Positions 44,941 through 52,353 of a stretch of DNA of 64,000 nucleotides are shown piece by piece. Numbering within the stretch: position 1 is the stretch's first letter; the number at the start of each line of letters is the position of its first letter. The notes under the pieces were generated by a model, which saw only the letters and a list, made by a program, of their open reading frames with translations, was not told where the DNA came from and made no database searches. Both the position numbers and the translations under genes were made by a program. This DNA is from Alphaproteobacteria bacterium (lineage in GTDB: Bacteria > Pseudomonadota > Alphaproteobacteria > Micavibrionales > Micavibrionaceae). The stretch spans positions 124,001-188,000 of the forward strand of contig CP065008.1 of NCBI GenBank assembly GCA_016699735.1, read 5' to 3'.

Positions 44941-45651
44941 TCACGGTTTCCGGCTACTATTATTATGAAATCTCAAGTAATAAAAAAGGATTAACAGCCC
45001 CCCCATCGTGAACCAGAAAACCGCATAAGCGGCATGATTATTGCTGAGCGAAGGCCGCAAACTCAGGGCGACCGGCGAAGGATTTTCGGAAAGCGCCTGT
45101 TCGCTAAACCTCTCGGAGTCAAGATAAAAAACGAAGGGCAGGACGCCTTCAACCTTTCGGCTCAACGCAAAGACCTCAAGGTCAATGCGGCTCCAGAGAT
45201 TTTTTTCCGGCTGGTTGGCGGGGACCGAGAAATTGGCCGCTTCAGGCGTCCGTAGAAGCCCTGCAACCCGCACAGGAACAGGCTTGGACTCAGGCAAGGA
45301 ATAACCCTTGGGAACCCACCCCCGATTAACGAACAACACCGCCTCTCCGGTTTTCAGCGGAGTCAAAAGGTGAAACCCCGGCACCTTGTCATGCAGCCGC
45401 GGCCCGAGCAGAATACTGCGGTCCAGAAGATACGTGCCTTCGATGAAACCGCTCTGATATTCCTGCAACGCATTTAAACTCTGCCCCTCTTTCAATAACG
45501 GTTGCGACAGGGATTTAGCAGAAGATGATTTTTCAAGGGATTCGAGTAAGGACGCTTTCCACGCTGATCGCTCAAGCTGCCAGAACCCGAGGCGGAAAAG
45601 CAAGGCCGCCCCTAGCACGGTAAAAACCGTCGCCCATAAAGGAAACTTCAC
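44941..45651 (-). CDS. SURF1-family cytochrome oxidase assembly protein
   Basis: Needed for heme insertion into subunit I of the aa3 oxidase. The 236-aa protein has one helix at each end (FPLWATVFTVLGAALLFRLGFWQL and AVFWFTMGGLLILFYYLRF) and the SURF1 markers: GFWQLERSAWK, GPRLHDKVPGFHLLTPL and NRGWVPKGY. It starts at a GTG whose bases overlap the TGA of the DUF983 gene (GTGA), so translation is coupled. It is the last gene of the leftward cox cluster. Confidence 0.93.
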   Translation of the reverse strand: MKFPLWATVFTVLGAALLFRLGFWQLERSAWKASLLESLEKSSSAKSLSQPLLKEGQSLNALQEYQSGFIEGTYLLDRSILLGPRLHDKVPGFHLLTPLKTGEAVLFVNRGWVPKGYSLPESKPVPVRVAGLLRTPEAANFSVPANQPEKNLWSRIDLEVFALSRKVEGVLPFVFYLDSERFSEQALSENPSPVALSLRPSLSNNHAAYAVFWFTMGGLLILFYYLRFHNNSSRKP

Positions 45652-46001
45652 GACCAGTCCCCCGGGCGGTGCTTGAATTGCAGCGCGAGGATATAAGCCT
45701 TGATCGGCTTCAGCGTCCCCAGCGTCAAAACCAGCGCCACGAAAGTCCACAGCACGCCATGTACCCACAACGGCGGAGTCACGAACGCATCCAGAAGAAG
45801 AGCCAGGGGGACAAGAAGAAAACCGAGGATGAAGATCAGAAAGACCGCCGGCCCGTCCGCGCTGTCATTATCCGCCAGCTTGAGGCCGCACACGGCGCAA
45901 ACATCGTTCAAGGCAAGATTAAACGTATCCTTATAGAGATTCCCCTCCTTGCAGCGCGGGCACTTGCAGCGCAAAGCCAGCCGGACGAGGGAGGTATCCA
46001 T
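45648..46001 (-). CDS. DUF983 family membrane protein
   Basis: A 117-aa protein beginning with a zinc-ribbon-like CKCPRCKEG and later CAVCGLKL, four Cys spaced as in small metal-binding ribbons. Two hydrophobic helices follow (VFLIFILGFLLVPLALLL and VHGVLWTFVALVLTLGTL) and a short tail. DUF983 genes are regular members of alphaproteobacterial cox operons, and an assembly role is assumed but not proven. It starts 11 bp after ctaE and overlaps SURF1 by 4 bp. Confidence 0.9.
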   Translation of the reverse strand: MDTSLVRLALRCKCPRCKEGNLYKDTFNLALNDVCAVCGLKLADNDSADGPAVFLIFILGFLLVPLALLLDAFVTPPLWVHGVLWTFVALVLTLGTLKPIKAYILALQFKHRPGDWS

Positions 46002-46012
46002 GACCGTGACCC

Positions 46013-46894
46013 TTACTGGGGCCGCAGATCCATCCCGACCGTATTGCCCCACCAGTAGATTGCAATAAAGAGGAACAGCCAGACCACGTCAACGAAATGC
46101 CAGTACCACGCCGCAGCCTCGAACCCGAAATGGCTCTCGGCGGTGAAATGCCCCTTGAGCGCGCGCAGCCAGCACACGAACAGGAAAATCGCCCCCACGA
46201 TCACATGGAACCCGTGAAACCCGGTCGCCATGTAAAAGGCGGACGTATAGACGTTTTCGTTAAAGGTGAAATGCGCGTGGGCGTATTCGTAGACCTGAAA
46301 ACCCATAAAGAAAAACCCGAGAAACGCCGAGAGCGCCAGCCCCATGGCCAGACCCTTTTTATCGCCTTCGAGAATCGCATGGTGCGCCCAGGTCACGCAG
46401 CAGCCCGAGAGCAAAAGAATTAGCGTCATCATAAACGGCAGGTCGAACGGCTCGATCACGTGCATCCCCGCCGGCGGCCAGACATAGCCGATAAACTCCG
46501 TAGGATAAAAGGCTGAACTGAAGAACGCCCAGAAAAACGCCACGAAGAACATGACCTCCGATGCGATGAACAGCGCCATGCCATAACGGAACCCGACCTT
46601 GGCGATCGGCGTATGCGCCTTTTCCGCCACAGCTTCATGAACAACGTCCTTCCACCAGAAGAACATCACCAGCAAAACCGCAACCAGCCCGACAATAATC
46701 CCGCTCAGGCCGACATTAAAACCCTCGACCCCGTTCGCCGGATCGGCGAACAGATGCACCTTGTGCATATACATGATCGCCCCGCACGCCAGCAAAAACC
46801 CGGCCAGAGAGCCCATCAGTGGCCAGATACTGGGCCGCACCAGATGATAGGGATGCGGCTTTCCGGTGGTGGAGTATTCGATATGATCGGCCAT
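46013..46894 (-). CDS. ctaE: Cytochrome c oxidase subunit III
   Basis: A 293-aa integral membrane protein that stabilises the oxidase and guides proton uptake. It has seven hydrophobic helices and the CoxC marks: WPLMGSLAGFLLACG, WWKDVVHEA, RYGMALFIASEVMFFVAFFWAFF, HHAILEGDKKG, NVYTSAFYMATGFHGFHVIVG and, at the end, AAWYWHFVDVVWLFLF. It follows ctaG (36 bp) and precedes the DUF983 gene. Confidence 0.97.
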   Translation of the reverse strand: MADHIEYSTTGKPHPYHLVRPSIWPLMGSLAGFLLACGAIMYMHKVHLFADPANGVEGFNVGLSGIIVGLVAVLLVMFFWWKDVVHEAVAEKAHTPIAKVGFRYGMALFIASEVMFFVAFFWAFFSSAFYPTEFIGYVWPPAGMHVIEPFDLPFMMTLILLLSGCCVTWAHHAILEGDKKGLAMGLALSAFLGFFFMGFQVYEYAHAHFTFNENVYTSAFYMATGFHGFHVIVGAIFLFVCWLRALKGHFTAESHFGFEAAAWYWHFVDVVWLFLFIAIYWWGNTVGMDLRPQ

Positions 46895-46930
46895 TGGGTG
46901 TTCCTGCTTAACGTAAGAAAGGGAAATCCG

Positions 46931-47548
46931 TCAGAAATCCGTGGTGCTTATAGCACCGCTATCCGAATTGTAAAAGGCTTCCATCGCTTCTTCAAGGGCG
47001 GAGGACTCAGTTTTGAAAAATGTATACGAGAGTGTGATCTCCGTAACGTCCTTCAGGTTCGGATCGTCGTCCATCGCCGGATCGATATAAAACAGCACAG
47101 GCATATGCGCCTCCTCCCCGGCCTGCAAAACCTGCTCCCCGAAGCAGAAACACTGGATTTTGTTGAAATAGGGTCCGGCCTTGGGCGGGCTGACATTATA
47201 AACCGCCGTCCCTGTCTCGGCAGCCCCCGAGTTATTCCGCGCCAGATAGGCAATGACCCCCCGCTCCCCCAGCCGGACCTTCACAGTCTTGAGCTCGGGC
47301 TTGAAATCCCAGTCCAGCGTATCGGAAACATTGGAATCGAACCGCACGGTCACGGCGCGGTCAAGAATCCGGTCCGGCAGGGCTTGTGCCACCTGCGGCG
47401 TCCCCCCATACCCCGTCACCCGGCAGAACAGCGCATAAAGCGGCACCGAGGCATAGGCGAGCCCGCCCATAAGACACACAACGCCCAGAACCGCCAACCC
47501 GACTTTACGGTTTTTGTCCTTCAGCGTTTTTTGTGGGTCAACGGACAT
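46931..47548 (-). CDS. ctaG: Cytochrome c oxidase assembly protein CtaG/Cox11
   Basis: Delivers copper to the CuB site of subunit I. The 205-aa protein has one N-terminal helix (KVGLAVLGVVCLMGGLAYASVPLYALFC), a periplasmic immunoglobulin-like domain, and the copper-binding motif QCFCFGEQ. The ATG at 47548 gives the family N-terminus (MSVDPQKTLKDKNRK). The border of an accessory island lies only six bases upstream, and no Shine-Dalgarno sequence is visible, since the purine-rich string AAGGAGAACA is on the opposite strand. Translation may be weak or rely on the inserted sequence. The protein itself appears intact. Confidence 0.95.
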   Translation of the reverse strand: MSVDPQKTLKDKNRKVGLAVLGVVCLMGGLAYASVPLYALFCRVTGYGGTPQVAQALPDRILDRAVTVRFDSNVSDTLDWDFKPELKTVKVRLGERGVIAYLARNNSGAAETGTAVYNVSPPKAGPYFNKIQCFCFGEQVLQAGEEAHMPVLFYIDPAMDDDPNLKDVTEITLSYTFFKTESSALEEAMEAFYNSDSGAISTTDF

Positions 47549-47554
47549 AAGGAG

Positions 47555-47586
47555 AACATTACGCCCCGCAGCAAGAGGCGTAAAGA
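47555..47586. repeat. Island-flanking 32-bp repeat, left copy
   Basis: Begins AACATTACGCCCC and ends GCGTAAAGA. It matches the right copy at 52290-52321 at 28 of 32 positions, in the same orientation. The inner 25 bp is palindromic (TTACGCC ... GGCGTAA). It lies six bases from the ctaG start codon. Confidence 0.75.
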
Positions 47587-47593
47587 GGGAGTT

Positions 47594-48337
47594 GTGAGAA
47601 TTGAGCGCGGATTCTTCCTCGCGCAGGGCGACCGGCGGGGGTTCGTCGCCGTCGATATCACCGGCGAAGTCTTTTCCCTGAGCAAGCAACTCGGGATCAA
47701 GGCCAACGCGTTGGAGAAGCGCCTCGGCAAGCACACGGCGCTACCGACCGTCGAGGAAACGAAGGAGAAGATCGGCGCGGCCGTGCGCGGCCTGTTCGAG
47801 AAGTACCGCGCCGAATTGCAGAAAACCCACGAGCAGGAGCTGCGACCGCTCCTGCGGATCAGGAAGGCGATGACCGAGCAGCACCGCAAGGACCGGGCGG
47901 CGCAGAAGGCGTATCAGGAGAAACGCTGGAACGAAGAGCAGAACGTCCGGGCCTCACGTATCCGCAAGGGCTTCAAGGGTCTCTGGGACAAGCTCACCTT
48001 CAAATACTGGAAGCTCCGAAAGGAGAATGAGAAGGATGCCTGGACGTGCCATGTCCGCGACCGCGAAGAGCGCCAGGACTTGATCGAAGTGCAACTTGAT
48101 CAGCGCCAGAATCTGCAAGTGAAGTTTGCCGAAATGCGTCAGCGGCACGAACAGGAAATGCAGAAGCTTATGGGCAGCATGGCGAAAATGGCTGCACCAG
48201 AACGCGATGCGAAGCCGGAGGCATTTCGCGGCAAGGTCAAAGAAGCCGATCTGGGGATAGAGGTACGGCCACCGCGCTCAGCGCCACTTCGGAAACCCGG
48301 ACGGGTCAAAGATGCAGGGCATGAACCCGATGCGTAG
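47594..48337 (+). pseudogene. Relaxase C-terminal remnant 1
   Basis: An open stretch of 247 codons without the nuclease part. It begins GFFLAQGDRRGFVAVDITGE and continues ...LGKHTALPTVEETKEKIGAA..., which resembles the segment after the catalytic domain in mobilisation relaxases. Then comes a long charged helix (EKYRAELQKTHEQEL, EERQDLIEVQLDQRQNLQ). No start codon with conserved sequence precedes it, and the left end coincides with the island border, so it is a 5'-truncated leftover of a plasmid or integrative element. A GTG at 47594 lies near AGGGAG and may allow expression of the fragment. A second, shorter copy lies at 50586-50732. Confidence 0.55.
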
Positions 48338-48599
48338 CAGTGACTGGAACGCCGAGAAGATCATCGACGATCTCGAAACGTTGCTGCTGGAGCTGGCCCT
48401 GCATCAGAATTTCAGGCGCCAGCACTTCGTGATACTCCGGCACAATCTGCGTGAAATGATAACCTATGGGCTCGGCCCGAGGATCATCGCGCTCAAAGAG
48501 CGATTCGCAGCGATGCCCGAAAATCAACTGTTCGCCGCCTGGGGCGCGCTCCACAATCCGTTTCGTCTGGAAGATCGGAAGAATCGAACGCTGAACTAA
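48312..48599 (+). CDS. Small hypothetical protein of the mobile remnant
   Basis: A 95-aa frame overlapping the end of the relaxase remnant by 26 bp. It is helical and amphipathic (EKIIDDLETLLLELALHQNF, RHNLREMITYGLGPRIIALKERF), with composition like the preceding remnant. Overlap and orientation suggest that the two were one mobilisation operon. The start could also be the ATG four codons in. No family recognised. Confidence 0.5.
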   Translation: MQGMNPMRSSDWNAEKIIDDLETLLLELALHQNFRRQHFVILRHNLREMITYGLGPRIIALKERFAAMPENQLFAAWGALHNPFRLEDRKNRTLN

Positions 48600-48749
48600 C
48601 ATAGTTAAGGACAAATTTCAGCAGATTTTCAGTTTACAGTGCCTCTTGCTTTCAGCTATGAGTTGGTGTGACTTCAAAGATATGGGAATAGCCCTCGATA
48701 GAAGTTTGCAGCATCTAAACCATTCAATCGAGGCAGGAATGGGAAGAAC

Positions 48750-49304
48750 ATGTTCATTTTCTTATATGTATTTGGCCTAGTTCTACCTGCTATGGCCCTC
48801 GATCAGGTCAACTATGCCGCCATGCGCTTCATGCCGAGTAGATATCTCTACTTTCACGGCTTTGAGTATGGACAACCTAGCAAGTACGAATTCGAGTCGG
48901 TCACACATATGGGGGAAAGGCCAGTTCCTGAGAATGACGCATTCTGGTTCATCCCGGATTCTGCAAAGGATATTCAAATAGTATTTAGCTTTTACGGTAT
49001 GGCTGGCATTGCAGACTTCCGAATCGACGAGGATGAAACATGGAATGCCGTCCTGGGCGGGCTCGCACCGATCACGGACTCCGCTCTGATACAGCAGATC
49101 TCGATAGACATGGCTCGCTGCCCTTGGCGTTACCGTCTGGAAGACAACTCCAGCGCTTATGTACTACTCAAAGAAGCGCACACATCCGACCACAAACACT
49201 ACCTTGTTATCAATAGCAGCAGGACAATTGCTTGGTACTACAGCTTCTCAGCTGACTTTCCTTCGGAAGTCGAACAAATCTGCACTTTGCAGAATCAAGA
49301 TTGA
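48750..49304 (+). CDS. Secreted hypothetical protein in the island
   Basis: A 184-aa protein with a short hydrophobic signal (MFIFLYVFGLVLPAMA) and a mature domain of mixed alpha/beta character, with Cys near residues 123 and 179. I recognise no domain. It ends four bases before the convergent RHS tail at 49309-50253. The usual place for an immunity gene would be downstream of that tail on its own strand, so if this protein protects against it the orientation is exceptional. It may equally be cargo brought in separately. DNA composition is near the chromosome mean. Confidence 0.6.
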   Translation: MFIFLYVFGLVLPAMALDQVNYAAMRFMPSRYLYFHGFEYGQPSKYEFESVTHMGERPVPENDAFWFIPDSAKDIQIVFSFYGMAGIADFRIDEDETWNAVLGGLAPITDSALIQQISIDMARCPWRYRLEDNSSAYVLLKEAHTSDHKHYLVINSSRTIAWYYSFSADFPSEVEQICTLQNQD

Positions 49305-49308
49305 CATT

Positions 49309-50253
49309 CTATTTCCTGCATTCCTTGACATCACTGTTCCACTGTCCCTCCTCAGACAACGGCATAATTTGGCGATTTACGCGCGACGTTCCAGGTTCTG
49401 CCATCTGCATGACAAGAGGCCCTCCAGTGAAAACCACCGTCGTCGACTTCGCATTCCCGAGCGTAATCTGGCAGCCTTGATATCGGTTCGCCACCATTTC
49501 GAAGCCGCCGTTGAACACACTGTCATCTGGTTCGGCATTCGAAGGCATACCGTCTTCAAACTCTACTTTTGTAAACGTTCGGCTCATAAATGGCTTAGAT
49601 ATGTTCGTCGTAGTTGCGAACCCCTCAGCTAGGACAGCCGTATGGTCCCTTTTTCCGTCAATACATTCGGATGTGAGATAAAAGGCAATAAAGAAATACC
49701 TGGTTGTTTTGAAAAACCAGTTAAATGGTTGGGTGCCCAATGAGGGCAACGAAGAAATGTCTCCTGGCGCGATCCCCCGACCAGTCCATTTGCGCAATCC
49801 TCTCGGATCAACATAAGTGAGCGGATTGAGAGAGGCGTAGGCGAAGACATTAAGATCAACACTAATTCCCAAGGGATCACCAGAAATATAGCGCCCCGTG
49901 GCGGGGTTGTAGTAGCGATTCCAGTTGTAAAGCAGCGCGCTTTCAGCATCGAAGTATTGGCCGGGGAAGCGCAGGTTGACGCTGACGCTGCCCGTTGGTG
50001 CCTCCTTGCCGAACGCGCCAGAATCCCATATCCAGACCGTTGATCCTGCCGCATTGGTGCCATAGCGCGGCGTGGCCAAATGATCCGTGTGCAGATAAGT
50101 AACGGTTTCCGTCCCGCCCGATTTCGTCACCTGCGCCAACGGTTCGCCGTTCAGCCAGATGTATTCTCGGATCAGGACGCCGGAATTGTCATACTCTCCA
50201 TACAGCAACCCGCCCAGACCATACACGTAATGGGTGGTCGTGCCCCCGGCCAC
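49309..50253 (-). pseudogene. Orphan RHS C-terminal tail 1
   Basis: The 314-aa frame starts inside RHS repeat sequence (GTTTHYVYGLGGLLYGEYD, YIWLNGEPLAQVTKSGGTE) and has the RHS core: DHLATPRYGTN, FPGQYFDAESALLYNWNRYY, NPATGRYISGDPLG, and NPLTYVDPRGL. After the DPxGL boundary comes a variable ~165-residue C-terminal domain with no family I recognise; in RHS proteins this part is the toxin. The long N-terminal repeat barrel is missing, and a stop lies just upstream of the frame, so the gene is 5'-truncated. The likely start is the GTG at 50253 without a good ribosome binding site. No immunity gene follows on the same strand. Confidence 0.7.
49883..50142. repeat. RHS core DNA repeat, copy A
   Basis: These 260 bp are the GC-rich RHS core of tail 1. 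They align without gaps to 51971-52230 in tail 2, in the same orientation. The two copies have diverged at many positions, so the duplication is not recent or the copies came from different donors. Confidence 0.75.
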
Positions 50254-50312
50254 TTTCTTGGTGCGGGGGAATCAGAAAAAGAGATGAACGATATCCAAGA
50301 ACCTTGGAATAA

Positions 50313-50534
50313 CATTGGCAGATTCGGGAGCCGGAACGCAAGAAAGAACCGCTCAAGACCAAGCGGTCATTCGGCAAGTTCCGCAAGGCGCTGGAAACCA
50401 AGCGTAGGGGCAAGCTTGGCGATGCGCTCGAACGGTTGCGCGAAGTCTTCCTCGAACTGCATGAATATCGGCTTCATGAGGCGTGGTGCGCACTGGACAG
50501 CCGAACGAGGATGGACAGGCAGGTCCAGAATTGA
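50313..50534 (+). pseudogene. Short charged reading frame, probably a mobile-gene fragment
   Basis: Seventy-three codons between a TAA and a TGA without a convincing start. The peptide is rich in Lys, Arg and Glu (KRSFGKFRKALETKRRGKLG, ALERLREVFLELHEYRLHEA). Its composition and strand match the relaxase remnants on both sides, so it probably belongs to the same decayed mobilisation region. I do not recognise the family. Confidence 0.35.
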
Positions 50535-50585
50535 GAGAGCCTGAAAACCTGTTCACTCCCGGTTTAGCTCCAACATGGGGGTCGT

Positions 50586-50732
50586 GCAGGCGCACAGCTC
50601 CGCACCCTCTTCGACACCTACCGCGCCGAATTGCAGAAGGAGCACGAACGAGAGTTGTGCCCGCTCGTGTGGATCAAAAAGACTATAGACGAACGACTCC
50701 GCAAGGACAGCGCAAGAAAGAAGCACTCAACA
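50586..50732 (+). pseudogene. Relaxase C-terminal remnant 2
   Basis: Translated from 50586, the peptide GAQLRTLFDTYRAELQKEHE and the following RELCPLVWIKKTIDERLRKD match remnant 1 (GAAVRGLFEKYRAELQKTHE, then QELRPLLRIRKAMTEQHRKD). A stop lies just upstream (565-567 of that kb), and no start codon or catalytic part is present. It therefore is a second, shorter, independently decayed copy in the same orientation, about 2.8 kb from the first. Confidence 0.55.
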
Positions 50733-50764
50733 GACTGTGGCGGATTGGTATATAGCCCTATATC

Positions 50765-51457
50765 CTATTCTTCAAAAAACCCAGTTCCATTTGGAACGCA
50801 ATCGGCGGATATAGTAACCTGCTCCATAAATATTAGATTTGGAAATTTTAGGTTGCTAATAATATTTGCAACACATATTTTCTCAGAATTGTTTATTTGA
50901 CCATATAGAATCACATTTCCGACATTTCCTTTTTTGCTAATGCTTATTTCTTCAAAATAGTATGGAAAATCTTCAAAATGAGTATTTTCATTAAAACATT
51001 CGTTTAACATTTTCTTGGAAGACGAAAATAAGCTAGTACAGGAGTCCATTATTTTTATCATTTCATTGTTTTTTTGGATCCTCTTTAAACGTAATTCATT
51101 GATTTTCGATTTTTGATCTTCAGGGAGACGATTATACAAACTCTCCCAAAATATATACAATATTTTACTACTCATTCCATCTGGTTCAAATATACCATTA
51201 GCGTACATATAAATAAAAAGAAAATAGTCGTGACTATTGTAGATGTAATTATTTCTGATTTGAAGGCCATAGGAGAGATGCAAGCCAGATAATCCTTCTA
51301 ATGGTAATACTAGAAGCGACCGTTTTTGTTGTTCGTCCAACTTTTGTTCAAGAGAAGATATATACCGAGAAAGAAAAAATGCTGCGAAACTTTCTTGTCG
51401 AAACGCATAAAAAAGCATCAAGAACAAGAGGGCAATAGTTAATGAAACTTTGCTCAT
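50765..51457 (-). CDS. Candidate immunity protein, DUF6794-like
   Basis: A 230-aa protein with an N-terminal membrane helix (VSLTIALLFLMLFYAF). The middle (LSGLHLSYGLQIRNNYIYN and GIFEPDGMSSKILYIFWESL) follows the pattern of DUF6794 proteins, which have a (H)..GL.IRNN motif followed by PD.MS..I....(W/F)..L; this family call is tentative. The start codon overlaps the stop of RHS tail 2 (ATGA), the classical position of an immunity gene. The DNA is strongly AT-rich, as usual for RHS tip and immunity genes. A membrane-anchored immunity protein would fit a toxin that acts in the periplasm or on the membrane, or simply hold the antitoxin at the membrane. Confidence 0.65.
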   Translation of the reverse strand: MSKVSLTIALLFLMLFYAFRQESFAAFFLSRYISSLEQKLDEQQKRSLLVLPLEGLSGLHLSYGLQIRNNYIYNSHDYFLFIYMYANGIFEPDGMSSKILYIFWESLYNRLPEDQKSKINELRLKRIQKNNEMIKIMDSCTSLFSSSKKMLNECFNENTHFEDFPYYFEEISISKKGNVGNVILYGQINNSEKICVANIISNLKFPNLIFMEQVTISADCVPNGTGFFEE

Positions 51458-52272
51458 GGCTTAATCTCGGGATGCACCTGGGTCGCATCTGAGGTGTCTT
51501 GCCCAGGCTTTAAAATTTTAATGTATCCAGTTGGAGTACCTAAATATAGAGGCTTTTTAAAACCATCTACCCATTCCCAGTCTTCCCAAGAATAACCCTC
51601 ACCATCGTCACTGAAGACATTATTTGGATGGGTATGCCAACCAGCTGAGAACGATCCCCCATCGACGTAAGAAGCATTTAAATTAGGTTCTAGGCTGTGT
51701 ATGTTTGAAATCCATCCTGTTTTCAAAAATTTATAGTCGTACCCAAAGCAACCGCTCTTGAAATATATTATACCTGCCAACTCATGGAGGCTTACTCTAC
51801 CGTCTGTCCAAGCAAGCTTTATTGCATGAACCGCAGCACTACGTTGAGAGATAAACTTGTAACCGCTCCATCCAACAGCCTCTAATCCCCTAGGGTCTGT
51901 TAATAGCAATGGATTAGCTTCTGAGTATAAATAGGGGCTAACCTGACGAATAAAAAACTTAGGATCTCTGGAGATATAGCGCCCGGTGGCGGGGTTGTAG
52001 TATCGGTTCCAGTTGTAGAAGAGCGTGGTTTCGGAGTCGTAATACTGGCCGGGGAAGCGCAGGTTGACGGTCGCCGTTCCTGTCGCCGCTTCCTTCCCGA
52101 ACGCTCCTGAATCCCAGGTCCACACTGTGCTGCCCGCCGCGTTCGTGCCATAGCGCGGCGTCATCAAATGATCCGCGTGCACATAGATGACTGTCTCCGT
52201 TCCGCCGGATTTTGTGATTTGCGCCAGCGGCCCTTCATGCAGCTCCGAACAGTGCTGTAGCCCAGTGAACAT
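51454..52272 (-). CDS. Orphan RHS C-terminal tail 2 with DUF4329/JAB-like tip
   Basis: A 272-aa protein made of a RHS core (GPLAQITKSGGTETVIYVHA, RFPGQYYDSETTLFYNWNRY, NPATGRYISRDP, NPLLLTDPRGL) and a ~140-aa tip. The tip has GWHTHPNNVFSDDGEGYS, then WEDWEWVD and PLYLGTPTGYIKIL, which resemble DUF4329 domains; HTHP followed by S..D is also the metal-binding pattern of JAB/MPN peptidases. Unlike tail 1 it has a working-looking start: an ATG at 52272 with AGGAGG four bases upstream. Seventeen residues not derived from RHS (FTGLQHCSELHE) lead into the core, so an expressed fragment is plausible. Its stop overlaps the start of the candidate immunity gene. Confidence 0.7.
   Translation of the reverse strand: MFTGLQHCSELHEGPLAQITKSGGTETVIYVHADHLMTPRYGTNAAGSTVWTWDSGAFGKEAATGTATVNLRFPGQYYDSETTLFYNWNRYYNPATGRYISRDPKFFIRQVSPYLYSEANPLLLTDPRGLEAVGWSGYKFISQRSAAVHAIKLAWTDGRVSLHELAGIIYFKSGCFGYDYKFLKTGWISNIHSLEPNLNASYVDGGSFSAGWHTHPNNVFSDDGEGYSWEDWEWVDGFKKPLYLGTPTGYIKILKPGQDTSDATQVHPEIKP
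51971..52230. repeat. RHS core DNA repeat, copy B
   Basis: Direct repeat of 49883-50142 inside the core of RHS tail 2; both are on the minus strand and align without gaps. Could support homologous recombination that swaps or deletes the tips. Confidence 0.75.
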
Positions 52273-52289
52273 GAGCCCTCCTGCCTCAA

Positions 52290-52321
52290 AACATTACGCC
52301 CCTCGGAAAGGGGCGTAAAGA
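52290..52321. repeat. Island-flanking 32-bp repeat, right copy
   Basis: Same as the left copy at 47555-47586 except at four central positions. The inner 25 bp is a perfect 9-bp stem (TTACGCCCC ... GGGGCGTAA) with a 7-base loop. It stands between the RHS tail start and the end of the next cox-cluster gene. Confidence 0.75.
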
Positions 52322-52353
52322 ACAAGCATCCAAAAAATCACAGCGGACCGACC

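Larger units (their letters stand above)
47555..52321. mobile_element. Accessory island between ctaG and its upstream cox-cluster neighbours
   Basis: A 4.8-kb block that interrupts the leftward cytochrome oxidase cluster. It is bounded by two near-identical 32-bp palindromic repeats in direct orientation. It holds two relaxase-tail remnants, two orphan RHS C-terminal tails, a candidate immunity gene and a secreted unknown. Base composition changes sharply inside it: GC-rich RHS cores and relaxase remnants next to strongly AT-rich tips (for example 50765-51900). No integrase or transposase was found in it, so if it moved as a unit the enzyme acted in trans or has been lost. Confidence 0.65.

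Noticed and set aside
46613..47593. Upstream extension of the relaxase-like frame to 46613
   Set aside because: That part is antisense to ctaG and ctaE. Relaxase-like residues begin only right of the island border at about 47594.
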